In this document: positions 17,396 through 27,900 of the stretch, one piece after another | Layout: the number at the start of each line of letters is the position of its first letter | Numbering within the stretch: position 1 is the first letter of the stretch | Source of the DNA: Rhodoplanes sp963712435 | Lineage (GTDB): Bacteria > Pseudomonadota > Alphaproteobacteria > Rhizobiales > Xanthobacteraceae | Direction: 5' to 3' | Length of the DNA stretch: 64,000 nt | Assembly: GCA_963712435.1 (NCBI GenBank) | Contig: CAVQIB010000020.1 | Span: forward strand, 62,001 to 126,000 | Notes under the pieces: model-generated | The model's database searches: none | What the model was told of the DNA's origin: nothing | The model's input: the letters and a program-made list of their open reading frames with translations, nothing else | Made by a program: the position numbers and the translations under genes

Positions 17396-18169
17396 ATGGA
17401 TTTCGCGACGGCGCGGCGCAAGATGGTCGACAACCAGGTGCGCCCCAACGACGTCACCGATATTCGCCTGATCGCGGCGATGCTGGAGATCCCGCGCGAG
17501 CGGTTCGTCCCGGCGGACAAGGCGGCGATCGCCTATGTCGAGGGCGATATCCTGATTGACGATTTCCAGCGCCGGAGCGCGGCCACGCCTGGTACGCCGC
17601 GCGAGACATCGGGCGCAGCCGGCACGGCGGCGGTCGCCGAGGTCGAAGGCGATCTCCTCGCCGATGATGGCCGCCCCGGCCAGGGCGGCCGTTTTCTTCT
17701 CACGCCGATGGTGCTGGCGCGCCTCGTTCAAGCCGCCGACGTGAAGGACACCGATCGCGTGCTCGATGTGGCCTGCGGAACCGGCTACTCCACGGCCATA
17801 CTGGCCGCGCTTGCCGGGTCGGTCGTCGCCCTCGAACAGGAGCGCGCTCTCGCCGACCGGGCGGCCCGGCTTCTCAAGGAGCTCGGCGTCGCAAACGCCA
17901 AGCTCGTCAGCGGCCCGTTCCTCGCAGGGTGGCCTGGGGAGGCGCCCTATGACGCCATCCTGATCAATGGCGCGGTCGAATACGTCCCCGAGGCGCTGCT
18001 CGCGCAGCTCAACGAGGGGGGGCGGTTGGTTACGGTCCTTGGCGGCGCGCCGATCGGGAAGGCGATGCTGTATTACCGCTCGTCGGGCGACGTCAGCGGG
18101 CGGCCGATCTTCGACGCCACGGTCCCGATCCTGCCGGGGTTTACCCGGCCGAAGGCGTTTGTTTTCTGA
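17396..18169 (+). CDS. pcm: Protein-L-isoaspartate O-methyltransferase with an internal insertion
   Basis: SAM-dependent repair methyltransferase of isoaspartyl residues. The 257-residue protein has the N-terminal MVDNQVRPNDVTDIRLIAAMLEIPRERFVP, SAM motif I VLDVACGTGYSTAILAAL and post-I AVEYVPEALL. It is about 40 residues longer than the usual 217-220. The extra part lies at about residues 60-100 and contains a second copy-like block (AAVAEVEGDLLADD) of the preceding AAIAYVEGDILIDD, so an internal duplication is likely. It precedes tolC, as in many Hyphomicrobiales. Confidence 0.9.
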   Translation: MDFATARRKMVDNQVRPNDVTDIRLIAAMLEIPRERFVPADKAAIAYVEGDILIDDFQRRSAATPGTPRETSGAAGTAAVAEVEGDLLADDGRPGQGGRFLLTPMVLARLVQAADVKDTDRVLDVACGTGYSTAILAALAGSVVALEQERALADRAARLLKELGVANAKLVSGPFLAGWPGEAPYDAILINGAVEYVPEALLAQLNEGGRLVTVLGGAPIGKAMLYYRSSGDVSGRPIFDATVPILPGFTRPKAFVF

Positions 18170-18358
18170 CAAACCGCCTCCGGCGGCCCTAGTTTCGCCA
18201 CGTTTGCACCCCGCAGGGCGTCGTTTTCCAAAGACAAATCCGTTAGTTGCAGCTGTGGCCGTAATGCGCCACCGCGTATCTTTTTGTTCCGCGGGGTTCT
18301 CATCGAGCGCTGCAGTTTCTATTGTTGCGGTCCGGGTAGCCGGGGCGGAGGGGGATTC

Positions 18359-19867
18359 GTGGGCGCGTTGCGGCCGCAAAGCACGTTGAGAGCGCTGGGT
18401 GCAGCGCTTCGAGCGGAGCTTGCCGCGACGGCTCTCGCGGTCGTTTTGGCCGGCGCAGCATGGGGCGCCCGCGCGGACACGCTCGAAGGAGCGCTCGCGA
18501 CCGCCTACCAGACCAATCCGCAGCTCAATTCGCAACGGGCGATCACGCGCGCAACCGACGAGAACGTGCCGCAGGCGCTGTCCGGCTACCGCCCGACCAT
18601 CAGTGCGACCGCGACCGGCGGACGGCAGTATCAGCGGACCGAAACAGAAGTTTCCGGCGGCGGCGGAGGCCGCGGAGGCGGCACCGTCGCAACTGGGCTG
18701 CCCGGCGTGCGCGTGGCGACCGGCAGCGCAGGCACCGGAAACCGGGCGGTGACGCAAGGCACATTCGACCCGCACTCGATCGGGATTACCGGCACGCAGA
18801 CCCTGTTCAACGGGTTCCAGACGGGGAACAGGGTGCGACAGGCCGAACAGCAGGTGTCGGCTGCGCGCGAAACCCTGCGGCTGATCGAACAGAACGTGCT
18901 GTTCAACGCCGCGTCCGCCTACATGAACCTCCTGCGCGACACCGCCATTCTGGAACTGCAGCGCAGCAACGTGGCGGTCCTGGTGGAGCAGCTCCGTCAG
19001 ACGCGGGACCGCTTTTCGGTCGGCGAGGTGACCCGCACCGACGTCGCCCAGGCCGAATCGCGGCTGGCCGCCGGGCGATCGCAACTGGCCACCGCCGAGG
19101 CGAACTACACGAACTCGCGGGCGGTCTACCGGCAGGTGATCGGCGTCGAGCCCGGCAGGCTCGCCGCGGCGTCCCCGGTCGACCGATTGTCGCCGGCGAC
19201 GCTGCCGGGCTCGATCGCCTCGGGCCGGGCGCAGAACCCGAACGTGACGGCCGCCATGTTCGGCATCGACGTGCAGGCGCTGCAGGTCAAGATCAACGAG
19301 GGCGCGTTGTATCCGGTGCTGACCTTGACCGGCAACGCGCAGCAGAACTGGGAGCTCAGCCCGACGGTCAAGCAGCAGACCAATGCCTCGGTGATCGGAC
19401 AGCTGACCGTGCCCATCTACCGGGGGGGCTTGTTCTACTCGGCCATCCGGCAGTCCAAGGAAACCCTCGATCAGCGGCGGTTCGACATGGAGACCGCGCG
19501 CGATCAGGCGCAGGCGAATGTCGTGCAGGCTTGGGGGCAGCTCGAAGCCGCGCGGGCGCAGATCGCAGCGACGCAGGCGCAGGTCTCGGCCGCCGAGATT
19601 GCGCTCAACGGCGTGCGCGAGGAGGCGCGGGTCGGGCAGCGGACCACGCTCGACGTGCTCAATGCGCAGCAGGAACTGGTGAATGCCCGCGTCGCCATGG
19701 TGACGGCGCAACGCGATCGTGTCGTCGCGTCCTACGCGCTGCTCGCCGCCGTCGGGCGTTTGTCGCCGTCTGTTCTTCGCCTGCCGATCTCGGTGTATGA
19801 CCCCATGGTGCATTACCAGCAGGTCCGCGACGTGTGGGGCGGCGTGCGCAATTCCGAAGGGAGATAG
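18359..19867 (+). CDS. tolC: TolC-family outer membrane channel
   Basis: Trimeric outer-membrane exit duct for RND efflux and type I secretion. The 502-residue protein has a signal peptide ending GARA, then two TolC repeats (TLEGALATAYQTNPQLNSQRA near the N-terminus, ALQVKINEGALYPVLTLTGN in the middle) with heptad-rich coiled-coil segments. The end is typical of alphaproteobacterial TolC: YDPMVHYQQVRDVWGGVRNSEGR. A Gly-rich insertion lies near residues 98-105. GTG at 18359 with GGAGG seven bases before it is chosen. A paralogue is at 41897-43363. Confidence 0.9.
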   Translation: MGALRPQSTLRALGAALRAELAATALAVVLAGAAWGARADTLEGALATAYQTNPQLNSQRAITRATDENVPQALSGYRPTISATATGGRQYQRTETEVSGGGGGRGGGTVATGLPGVRVATGSAGTGNRAVTQGTFDPHSIGITGTQTLFNGFQTGNRVRQAEQQVSAARETLRLIEQNVLFNAASAYMNLLRDTAILELQRSNVAVLVEQLRQTRDRFSVGEVTRTDVAQAESRLAAGRSQLATAEANYTNSRAVYRQVIGVEPGRLAAASPVDRLSPATLPGSIASGRAQNPNVTAAMFGIDVQALQVKINEGALYPVLTLTGNAQQNWELSPTVKQQTNASVIGQLTVPIYRGGLFYSAIRQSKETLDQRRFDMETARDQAQANVVQAWGQLEAARAQIAATQAQVSAAEIALNGVREEARVGQRTTLDVLNAQQELVNARVAMVTAQRDRVVASYALLAAVGRLSPSVLRLPISVYDPMVHYQQVRDVWGGVRNSEGR

Positions 19868-20028
19868 CAGCTCCGAAACGGCGCGCTGGACGGCTGCATC
19901 CGGGCATGAGGTTCCTGTGTTGCTTGCGCGGACCTGGGGCCTCGCCAATACTGCGGCGAGGCTGCAGGGATTGATTCGCGCTGGCGTCGTTGCGCCGAGC
20001 GGGCGCGCCGGCAGCGAGGATGCAGCCC

Positions 20029-20665
20029 ATGACGCAACCGGCCAAGACGCAAGAGCCGTCGATGGATGAGATTCTTGCGTCCATCCGGCGCATGATCGGC
20101 CATGACGAAGGCGCGAAGACCGCATCGGCCGCAGAGCCCGCGACGCCCGCCGAGGCGGCGGCCGCGCCCGCCGCGACAGTGACGGCGACCCAGCCTTTCT
20201 CTCCGACTCAGCCGGCGCGCGGAGGCGCAGCGAGCGCACCGGCGCTCTCCCGCGCCAATGGTCGGGACGGCAGCACCGGCGCGCCGTTCGGCAAACGCGA
20301 GGCGCAGCCCGGTACGGAGCCGCTTGCGCCGCCGCTGCGCAGCGCGACCGAGGAACGGGGCGTCGATAAGACGCTAGGCGCCGAGCCGCCGGGCAGCCGC
20401 TCCCGCCATCGCCGCGGGGCCGGCGCCGCGATCGTCCGAGCCGGTGGAGCAACCGCCGCTGCTGTCGGCCGCGGCCGCGGAGACGGTCGATGCGGCCCTG
20501 GTCGCGCTTGCGCACACCGTCGCCGCGCAGCGACCGCGGACGCTCGAGGATATCGCGAGCGATCTGTTGCGCCCGATGCTGAAAACCTGGCTCGATGATA
20601 ATCTCCCGCAAATGGTCGAGCGGCTGGTGCGCGCCGAAATCGAGCGGCTCTCGCGCGGGCGCTGA
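20029..20665 (+). CDS. popZ: DUF2497 / PopZ-like polar organising protein, one apparent frameshift
   Basis: PopZ-type proteins form a polar matrix that anchors chromosome origins. The N-terminal motif is EPSMDEILASIRRMIG at residues 8-23. A Pro/Ala-rich disordered middle follows, and then the conserved C-terminal helices (AAAAETVDAALVALAHT ... LRPMLKTWLDDNLPQMVERLVRAEIERLSRG). The two ends are in different frames; one extra G at about 20391-20393 joins them. Restored length is about 211 residues. Position between tolC and valS is the standard one for this family. Confidence 0.87.
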
Positions 20666-20890
20666 TCGTCGTTTCGCGCGATTCCTCTAACGAAGCGCAG
20701 CGCCGCCCACCACGCGATTCACCCTTGCGTTGTCGATTAGCCTCCGCGCCACCACATCCGGGGAGCAATGCGCCGACACGGCGGTCGCGCTTTGCAGGGC
20801 GATGTTGACGCGAGCGGTGCAGTCGGCTTCCTCTTGCTGCGCCAATCCCGCCCGGCGGACATCCGCTCCCAAACGCTGAAATCGGACCCC

Positions 20891-23748
20891 ATGATCGAGA
20901 AGACCTATCAGCCCGCCGACATCGAAGGGCGAATCTCGGCCGCCTGGGAGGCGGCGCAGGCGTTCCGCGCCGGCCGGCCGGAGCGGCGCGACGCGCAGCC
21001 CTATTGCCTCGTCATTCCGCCGCCCAACGTCACCGGCTCGCTGCATATGGGCCACGCGCTCAACAACACGCTGCAGGACGTGCTCTGCCGGTTCGAGCGC
21101 ATGCGCGGGCGCGACGTGCTGTGGCAGCCCGGCACCGATCACGCCGGGATCGCGACGCAGATGGTGGTCGAGCGCCAGCTCATGGAGCGGCAGGAGCCGT
21201 CGCGCCGCGATCTCGGCCGCGAGCGGTTCCTTCGAACGTGTGTGGGCGTGGAAGGCGGAGTCGGGCGGGACCATCGTCAACCAGCTCAAGCGGCTCGGCG
21301 CGTCCTGCGACTGGTCGCGCGAACGCTTCACCATGGACGACGGGCTGTCGCGCGCCGTGATGAAAGTGTTCGTCGAGCTCTACGCCGAAGGCCTGATCTA
21401 CAAGGACAAGCGGCTCGTCAATTGGGATCCGAAGCTGCTCACCGCCATCTCCGACCTTGAAGTCCAGCAGGTCGAGATGAGGGGGCATCTCTGGTATATC
21501 AAATACCCGGTCGAGGAGATTACGGACACCTTCATCACGGTTGCGACGACGCGGCCGGAGACCATGCTCGGCGACACCGCGGTCGCGGTGCATCCGAGCG
21601 ACGAGCGCTACGCTGAGTTCGTCGGCCGCCACGTGATCCTGCCGCTCGTCGGCCGGCGCATCCCGATCATCGCCGACGAGTATTCCGATCCGGAGAAGGG
21701 GACCGGCGCGGTGAAGATCACGCCGGCGCACGACTTCAACGATTTCGAGGTCGGGCGGCGGCATCACCTGCCGCTCGTCAGCGTGCTCGATGTCGAGGGC
21801 AGGCTCGATCTCGCCGGCAATCATGCCTTCCTCGAGCATGCGCCGCCGTCCGCCGAACTCGACGCAACGCTCCGGCTGCACGGGCTCGATCGCTTCGCCG
21901 CGCGCAAGGCGATCGTCGCCCGGCTCGAGGCGGCAGGGCTGATGGAGAAGATCGAGCCCTACAACGAACATGGTCCCGCATGGCGATCGCTCGGGCGCGG
22001 TGATCGAGCCGTTTCTGACCGACCAGTGGTATGTCGACGCGAAGACCTTGGCCGCGCGCGCGATCGACGCGGTGCGCGAAGGGCGCACCGTCTTCGTGCC
22101 GAAGAATTGGGAAAAGACCTATTTCGAGTGGATGGAGAACATCCAGCCCTGGTGCATCTCGCGCCAGCTCTGGTGGGGCCATCAGATCCCCGCCTGGTAC
22201 GGGCCGGACGGCAAGGTGTTCGTCGCCGAGACCGAAGACGAGGCGGTCGCCCGCGCGCTCGCCTATTACGCCGAGACCGAGGCGATCACGCCGATGGAAG
22301 GCCATGACATGGCGCTCGACCCGGAGCGCCGCGCGCAGTTCCTGATCCGCGACGAGGACGTGCTCGACACCTGGTTCTCCTCCGCGCTGTGGCCGTTCTC
22401 GACGCTCGGCTGGCCGGACGAAACCGAGGACGTGAAGCGCTTCTATCCCACCGACGTGCTCGTCACCGGGTTCGACATCATCTTCTTCTGGGTGGCGCGG
22501 ATGATGATGATGGGACTTCATTTCATGGAGGATGTCCCGTTCCACACCGTCTACATCCACGCGCTCGTGCGCGACGAGCGCGGCGCCAAAATGTCGAAGT
22601 CGAAGGGCAACGTCATCGACCCGCTCGACCTGATCGACCAGTACGGCGCCGACGCGCTGCGCTTCACGCTCGCCGCGATGGCGGCGCAGGGGCGCGACAT
22701 CAAGCTGTCGAAGTCGCGCGTCGAGGGCTATCGCAATTTCGCGACCAAGCTGTGGAACGCCGCGCGCTTCGCCGAGATGAACGGCTGCGCCGCCGTGCCC
22801 GGCTTCAATCCTGCGTCTGCGCAGGACACGCTCAACCGCTGGATCGCCCACGAGACCGCGCGCGCCGTGCGCGACGTGACCGAAGCGATCGAGACCTACA
22901 AGTTCAACGATGCGGCGGGCGCGGTGTACCGGTTCGTCTGGAACATCTATTGCGACTGGTATCTGGAACTCGCCAAGCCCGTGCTGCTCGGCGCGGATGG
23001 CCCGGCCAAGGCGGAGACCCGCGCGATGGTCGCCTGGGCGCGCGACGAGATTCTCAAGCTGCTGCATCCGTTCATGCCCTTCGTCACCGAAGAGCTGTGG
23101 GCGGTGACGGCCGCCGCGGACGCTGCCGGGGCGAACGGCTCCGGCCTACGACCGCCTCCCGGCGAGCCTCGGTCCGCCGGCCCTTCAGGGGGAGGTGACG
23201 GGAGTGGACGCGCCACGTTGCTTGCGCTTGCGCCCTGGCCCGATCTGCCCGGCCTGGAGGATGCGGAGGCCGAGGCGGAGATCGGCTGGGTGATCGATCT
23301 GGTCATGGGCGTTCGCTCGGTCCGCGCCGAGATGAATTTTCCGCCCGGCGCGCATATTCCCCTCGTCCTCGTCGGCGCGACGCAACACGCGCAGCGGCGG
23401 GCCGAGCGCTGGGCGGAGTTCATCAATCGCCTCGCGCGGCTATCCGCCATCACGGTCGCCGAAACCGCGCCGCGCGGAGCGGTGCAACTGGTGGTGCGCG
23501 GGGAAGTGGCGGCGCTTCCGCTCGCGGGCGTGATCGATTTTTCCGCCGAGCGGAAGCGGCTGACCAAGGAACTCGCCAAGGCGGACGCCGACATTGCCCG
23601 GGTCGACGCCAAGCTTGGAAACGCCGATTTCCTCGCGCGCGCGCCCGAGGAAGTCGTCGACGGCGAGCGCGAGAAGCGCGAAGAGGCGGTGGCCCGCCGC
23701 GCCAAACTCGCCGATGCTCTCGAACTACTGAAGACCGCGGAAACCTGA
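20891..23748 (+). CDS. valS: Valyl-tRNA synthetase, two apparent frameshifts
   Basis: Class I synthetase charging tRNA-Val. The HIGH-box variant HMGH is in SLHMGHALNNTLQ (about residue 55), the KMSKS loop is in GAKMSKSKGNVIDP, and the editing domain lies between (TTRPETMLGDTAVAVHP). The C-terminal Val-type coiled coil has RKRLTKELAKADADIARVDAKLGNADFLARAPEEVV. Frames change at about 21231 (after REAFL-like sequence) and about 21975 (before MVPHGDRSGAVIEPFLTDQWYVD); removing one base at each gives about 951 residues, the normal length. The enzyme is essential, so sequence error is the likely cause. Confidence 0.93.
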
Positions 23749-24180
23749 TCGGCAGCCGGCCCCCTTTTCGGAACGGCGCTGTCCGTTTCGAAGGCACAAC
23801 TGAAGATGTCAGCGCGGTTGTTCGGGCGCACGGCCCGAGCAGCGGTAAGGCCGCCTCTGCAAGGCAAAATGCCTAGTTAATATTCGGCCGAAGACCAATT
23901 ATTAGGCAGATAAGCAGTAAGATCATAGTATTCAGCAATATACATTATCATCGTACCGCTTCACGAAACGCTCAAATAATTGTGTCATATTTTTAAGTCA
24001 CTGAGAATATTATATTTTGCGGCGCACAATGGCGTCGATTATTGTCTGACCCTTTGTTTATAACAGCAAAGGGCCACTTATGTCGCACGAACGTCATGTC
24101 CGGAAAATCACGCATCCCACAGCGGATGACAAACCCCCGGTTTTCCGAGGCGTGCGTTGCGACACAGGAGAAATCGACCC
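23749..24180. other. AT-rich intergenic island
   Basis: About 430 bases without a gene. From roughly 23875 to 24035 the sequence is strikingly AT-rich (for example AATAATTGTGTCATATTTTTAA and GAATATTATATTTTG), unlike everything around it. It ends at the small secreted-protein gene and may hold its promoter and H-NS/MucR-type silencer sites. No transposase trace or repeat borders are visible. Confidence 0.6.
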
Positions 24181-24390
24181 ATGTCGAACACCATGAAACT
24201 AGCGATCGCGCTTGCGCTCGCCGCCGTCACGACAACCGGCGCCCTCGCTCAGACGAGATCGTCGGCGGCCTATCGGGGCTATGCCAACGTCCCCGACACG
24301 GGGTACGTGTCTCCCCGATCGCCCTTCTACTGGTCGAGCGAAGATGCGGCCCGGTTCGATCCCGCCAAGGGATACATCCAGGGCTATTGA
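24181..24390 (+). CDS. Small secreted protein of unknown function
   Basis: A 69-residue protein with a clean signal peptide (MSNTMKLAIALALAAVTTTGALA) and a mature part of about 46 residues rich in Tyr, Ser and Pro: YRGYANVPDTGYVSPRSPFYWSSEDAARFDP. I do not recognise the family. An AGGAGA site lies 8 bases before the ATG, and a strong hairpin follows at 24460-24484, so it appears to be an independent transcription unit fed from the AT-rich island upstream. Confidence 0.75.
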   Translation: MSNTMKLAIALALAAVTTTGALAQTRSSAAYRGYANVPDTGYVSPRSPFYWSSEDAARFDPAKGYIQGY

Positions 24391-24459
24391 TCGGCTCGGT
24401 GGGACGAGTCCCTGATCTCGATCTTTGAGGCGGGAGACTTGGACCAGCGTGCGACCAAG

Positions 24460-24484
24460 GGGCGGCCGGCTATGCCGGCCGCCC
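24460..24484 (+). terminator. Hairpin after the small secreted-protein gene
   Basis: Perfect stem of 11 bases, GGGCGGCCGGC and its complement, around a TAT loop, followed by TTCG. The stem is very stable but the T-tract is poor. It lies 70 bases after the stop of the small gene and well before sdhE, so it probably ends that transcript. Confidence 0.65.
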
Positions 24485-24652
24485 TTCGTCTTGGCGGAGC
24501 GGGATCGGCTTCGCTCTGCGCGCCCCGGCATTTCGCGCCGAGCTTGCCCTTTGCCTTCCATCCGGCGCCCGCTATATCAAAACCGCGCCCGGCACCGTCC
24601 GGGCTTTCGGCGTTGCGACGCTGCGGCGCGAGCCGAGCATGCAGGAGCAGGG

Positions 24653-24964
24653 ATGACGGGAACGACACGGTCGAGCGAGGGGTTGGACCTGCGGCGGCGG
24701 CGGCTTCTGTTCCGCGCATGGCGGCGCGGCACGCGCGAACTGGACCTGATCATGGGGCGCTTCCTCGACGAGGCGATCGGGACGATGTCGGAGGCGGAGG
24801 TCGACGAATTCGAGCGCCTGTGCGACGTGCCGGACCTGGAGCTTTACGCCTGGGTGGTGGGCAGTCGCCCGACGCCGGCCGAATACGAGACGGATTTGTT
24901 CCGGCGCATCTGCGCCTTCAACCACGCGGCGGCGGCGGGCCTTGATGGCGACAAGGCAGGCTGA
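24653..24964 (+). CDS. sdhE: Succinate dehydrogenase assembly factor SdhE
   Basis: Small protein (103 residues) that helps insert FAD covalently into SdhA. The SdhE family motif RGxRE appears as AWRRGTRELDLIMGRFL, followed by MSEAEVDEFERLCDVPDLELYAWVVG. The ATG at 24653 follows GGAGCAGG. It overlaps the mfd start by 20 bases; the sdhE-mfd pairing is usual in Hyphomicrobiales, and the overlap implies coupled translation. Confidence 0.92.
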   Translation: MTGTTRSSEGLDLRRRRLLFRAWRRGTRELDLIMGRFLDEAIGTMSEAEVDEFERLCDVPDLELYAWVVGSRPTPAEYETDLFRRICAFNHAAAAGLDGDKAG

Positions 24965-27900
24965 AAAAGCGCGCTCTCCGGCCGAACTGCTCGCGCCCGG
25001 ACGGCCGCTGACGCTCGCGAGCGTCGCCGACGGCGCCGAGGGGCTCGTCCTCGCCGATCTCGCGCGCGCGGTCGCGGCGCGGCCGAAGGCGCCGGCGATC
25101 AGCCTCGTCGTCATCTGCCGCGACGGCCCGCGCATGGCGGCGCTCGCCCGCGCGCTCGCCTTCTTCGCGCCCGACATCGAGCTGCTCGAATTCCCGGCCT
25201 GGGACTGCCAGCCCTACGACCGCGTCTCGCCGCATGCCGGCATCGTCGCGCGAGCGCATGACCGCGCTGTCGCGGCTCGCCCGCGTCGCAGGGCCGCGAC
25301 AAGCCGCGCATCCTGCTCACCACCGTCAACGCGGCGCTGCAGCGCGTGCCGGCGCGCGAGCTGATCGCCGGCGCAAGCGCTTCTCGGCCGCGCCCGGCAA
25401 CACGCGTCGACATGGACGGCATCGTCGCACTGGCTGGAGCTCAACGGCTATCTGCGCACCTCGACCGTGCGCGAGACCGGCGAATACGCCGTGCGCGGCG
25501 GCATCCTCGACCTGTTCCGCCCGGCATGCCGATGCCGGTGCGGCTCGACTTCTTCGGCGACACGCTGGAATCGATCCGCAGCTTCGACCCGGAGACGCAG
25601 CGCACGACCGGCCAGCTGCGCGCGCTCGACCTCGTGCCGGTCACCGAAGTCCAGCTGACCACCGAGACGATCCGCCGCTTCCGCCAGGGCTATGTCGCCG
25701 CGTTCGGCGCGGCCGACGCGCGACGACACGCTCTACGAGGCGGTCAGCGAGGGCCGCCGCTATCCCGGCATGGAGCACTGGCTGCCGCTGTTCCACGACG
25801 CGGCTCGACACGCTGTTCGACTACCTGCCCGGCGCGCCGGTCGCCGCTCGAGCCGCTGGCCGAGGACGCCGCGCGCGAGCGCCTCGCGCAGATCGCGGAC
25901 TATTACGACGCGCGCACGCCAGGCGCTCGCGATGGACGGCGCGCGGCGCCGCCCTACAAGCCGCTGCCGCCGGACCGGCTCTATCTCGCCGAGAGCGAAT
26001 GGCGCGAGCGGCTCGACGCGCGGCGCGCTCGTGCGCGCTGACGCCGTTCGCGGTGCCCGGACGGCGGCCGGCGCAGTCGATCGATGTCGGGCACGCGCGC
26101 CGGGCCGCAACTTCGCGGCCGAGCGCGCGCGAGCGCGAACGCCAACGTGTTCGACGCCGTGCGGGCGCATGTGCGAGGCGCTGCAGGCGGCCGGCAAGCG
26201 CGTCGTCGTCGCGCTGTGGAGCGAGGGCTCGCGCGAGCGCCTGAGCCACGTGCTGGCCGACCACGGGCTGCTCAATCTGCGCGACCGTCGCGCACCTGGC
26301 CGGACGCGCTGGCCTGCCCGAAGCCGCGAGGTCGCGCTCGCCGTGCTCGGGCCTCGAAGCGGGCTTCGAGACGGCCGATGTCGCCGTCATCGGCGAGCAG
26401 GACATTCTCGGCGACCGGCTGGTGCGGCCGCGCCGCGCCGCGCAAGCGCGCGCAGAACTTTCATCGCCGAGCTCGACGAGCCTCGTCGGCGGGCGACCTC
26501 GTCGTGCATGTCGATCACGGCATCGGCCGCTTCGTCGGCCTGAAGACGATCGAGGCGGCCGGCGCGCCGCACGACTGCCTGGAGATCCACTACGCCGGCG
26601 ACGACAAGCTGTTCCTGCCGGTCGAGAACATCGAGCTGCTGTCGCGCTACGGCTCGGAGGACACCGACGGTCGAGCTCGACCGGCTCGGCGGCGGCGGCT
26701 GGCAGACGCGCAAGGCGCGCATGAAGAAGCGCATCCGCGAGATGGCGCGGCGAGCTGATCAAGATCGCCGCCGAGCGCGCGCTGCGCGAGGCGCCGCGGC
26801 TCGCGGTCGGGCCGGGGCTCTACGACGAGTTCTGCGCCCGCTTCCCCTACGACGAGACCGACGACCAGCAGCGGCGCGATCGACGCGACGCTCGACGATC
26901 TCGCCGCCGGCCGGCCGATGGACCGGCTGATCTGCGGCGACGTCGGCTTCGGCAAGACGGAGGTGGCGCTGCGCGCCGCCTTCGCCGCGGCGATGAACGG
27001 CAAGCAGGTCGCGGTCGTGGTGCCGACGACGCTGCTGGCGCGCCAGCACTCCAAGACCTTCACCGAGCGCTTCCGCGGCTTGCCGGTGCACGTCGGCGCA
27101 GCTCTCGCGCCTCGTCGCCGCGGCCGAGCTGAAGCCAAGACGAAGAAGGGCCTCGCCGACGGCACGATCGACATCGTCGTCGGCACCCACGCGCTGCTCG
27201 GCAAGGCGATCAAGTTCAAGGATCTCGGCCTCGTCATCGTCGACGAGGAGCAGCATTTCGGCGTCGCCCACAAGGAGCGGCTGAAGGAGCTGCGCGCCGA
27301 GGTGCATGTGCTGACGCTGACGGCGACGCCGATCCCGCGCACGCTGCAGCTCGCGCTGACCGGCGTGCGCGAACTCTCGATCATCGCGACGCCGCCGGTC
27401 GACCGGCTCGCGGTGCGCACCTTCGTCACGCCGTTCGACCCGCTGATCGTGCGCGAGGCGCTGCTGCGCGAGCGCTATCGCGGCGGCCAGGCGTTCTACG
27501 TCTGCCCGCGCATCGAGGACCTCGCCGAGGCGAAGGACTTCCTCGACAAGAACGTGCCGGAGGTGCACGTCGCCGTCGCGCACGGCCAGATGCCGCCGAC
27601 CGAGCTCGAAGACGTCATGACGGCCTTCTACGACGGCAAGTACGACGTGCTGCTGTCGACCACCATCGTCGAATCCGGCCTCGACATCCCGACCGCCAAC
27701 ACGCTGATCGTGCACCGCGCCGACATGTTCGGCCTGGCGCAGCTCTACCAGCTGCGCGGCCGGGTCGGGCGCTCGAAGACGCGCGCCTATGCGCTGTTCA
27801 CCATGCCGGCGGACCGCACGATCACGCCGCAGGCCGAGCGGCGGCTGAAGGTGCTGCAGTCGCTCGACACGCTCGGCGCCGGCTTCCAGCTCGCCTCGCA

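Noticed and set aside
17390..20611. 1073-codon open frame on the - strand across pcm, tolC and popZ
   Set aside because: Antisense shadow of conserved genes. Composition is Arg/Pro/Gly-rich, no domain is visible, and GC-rich DNA readily gives such frames.
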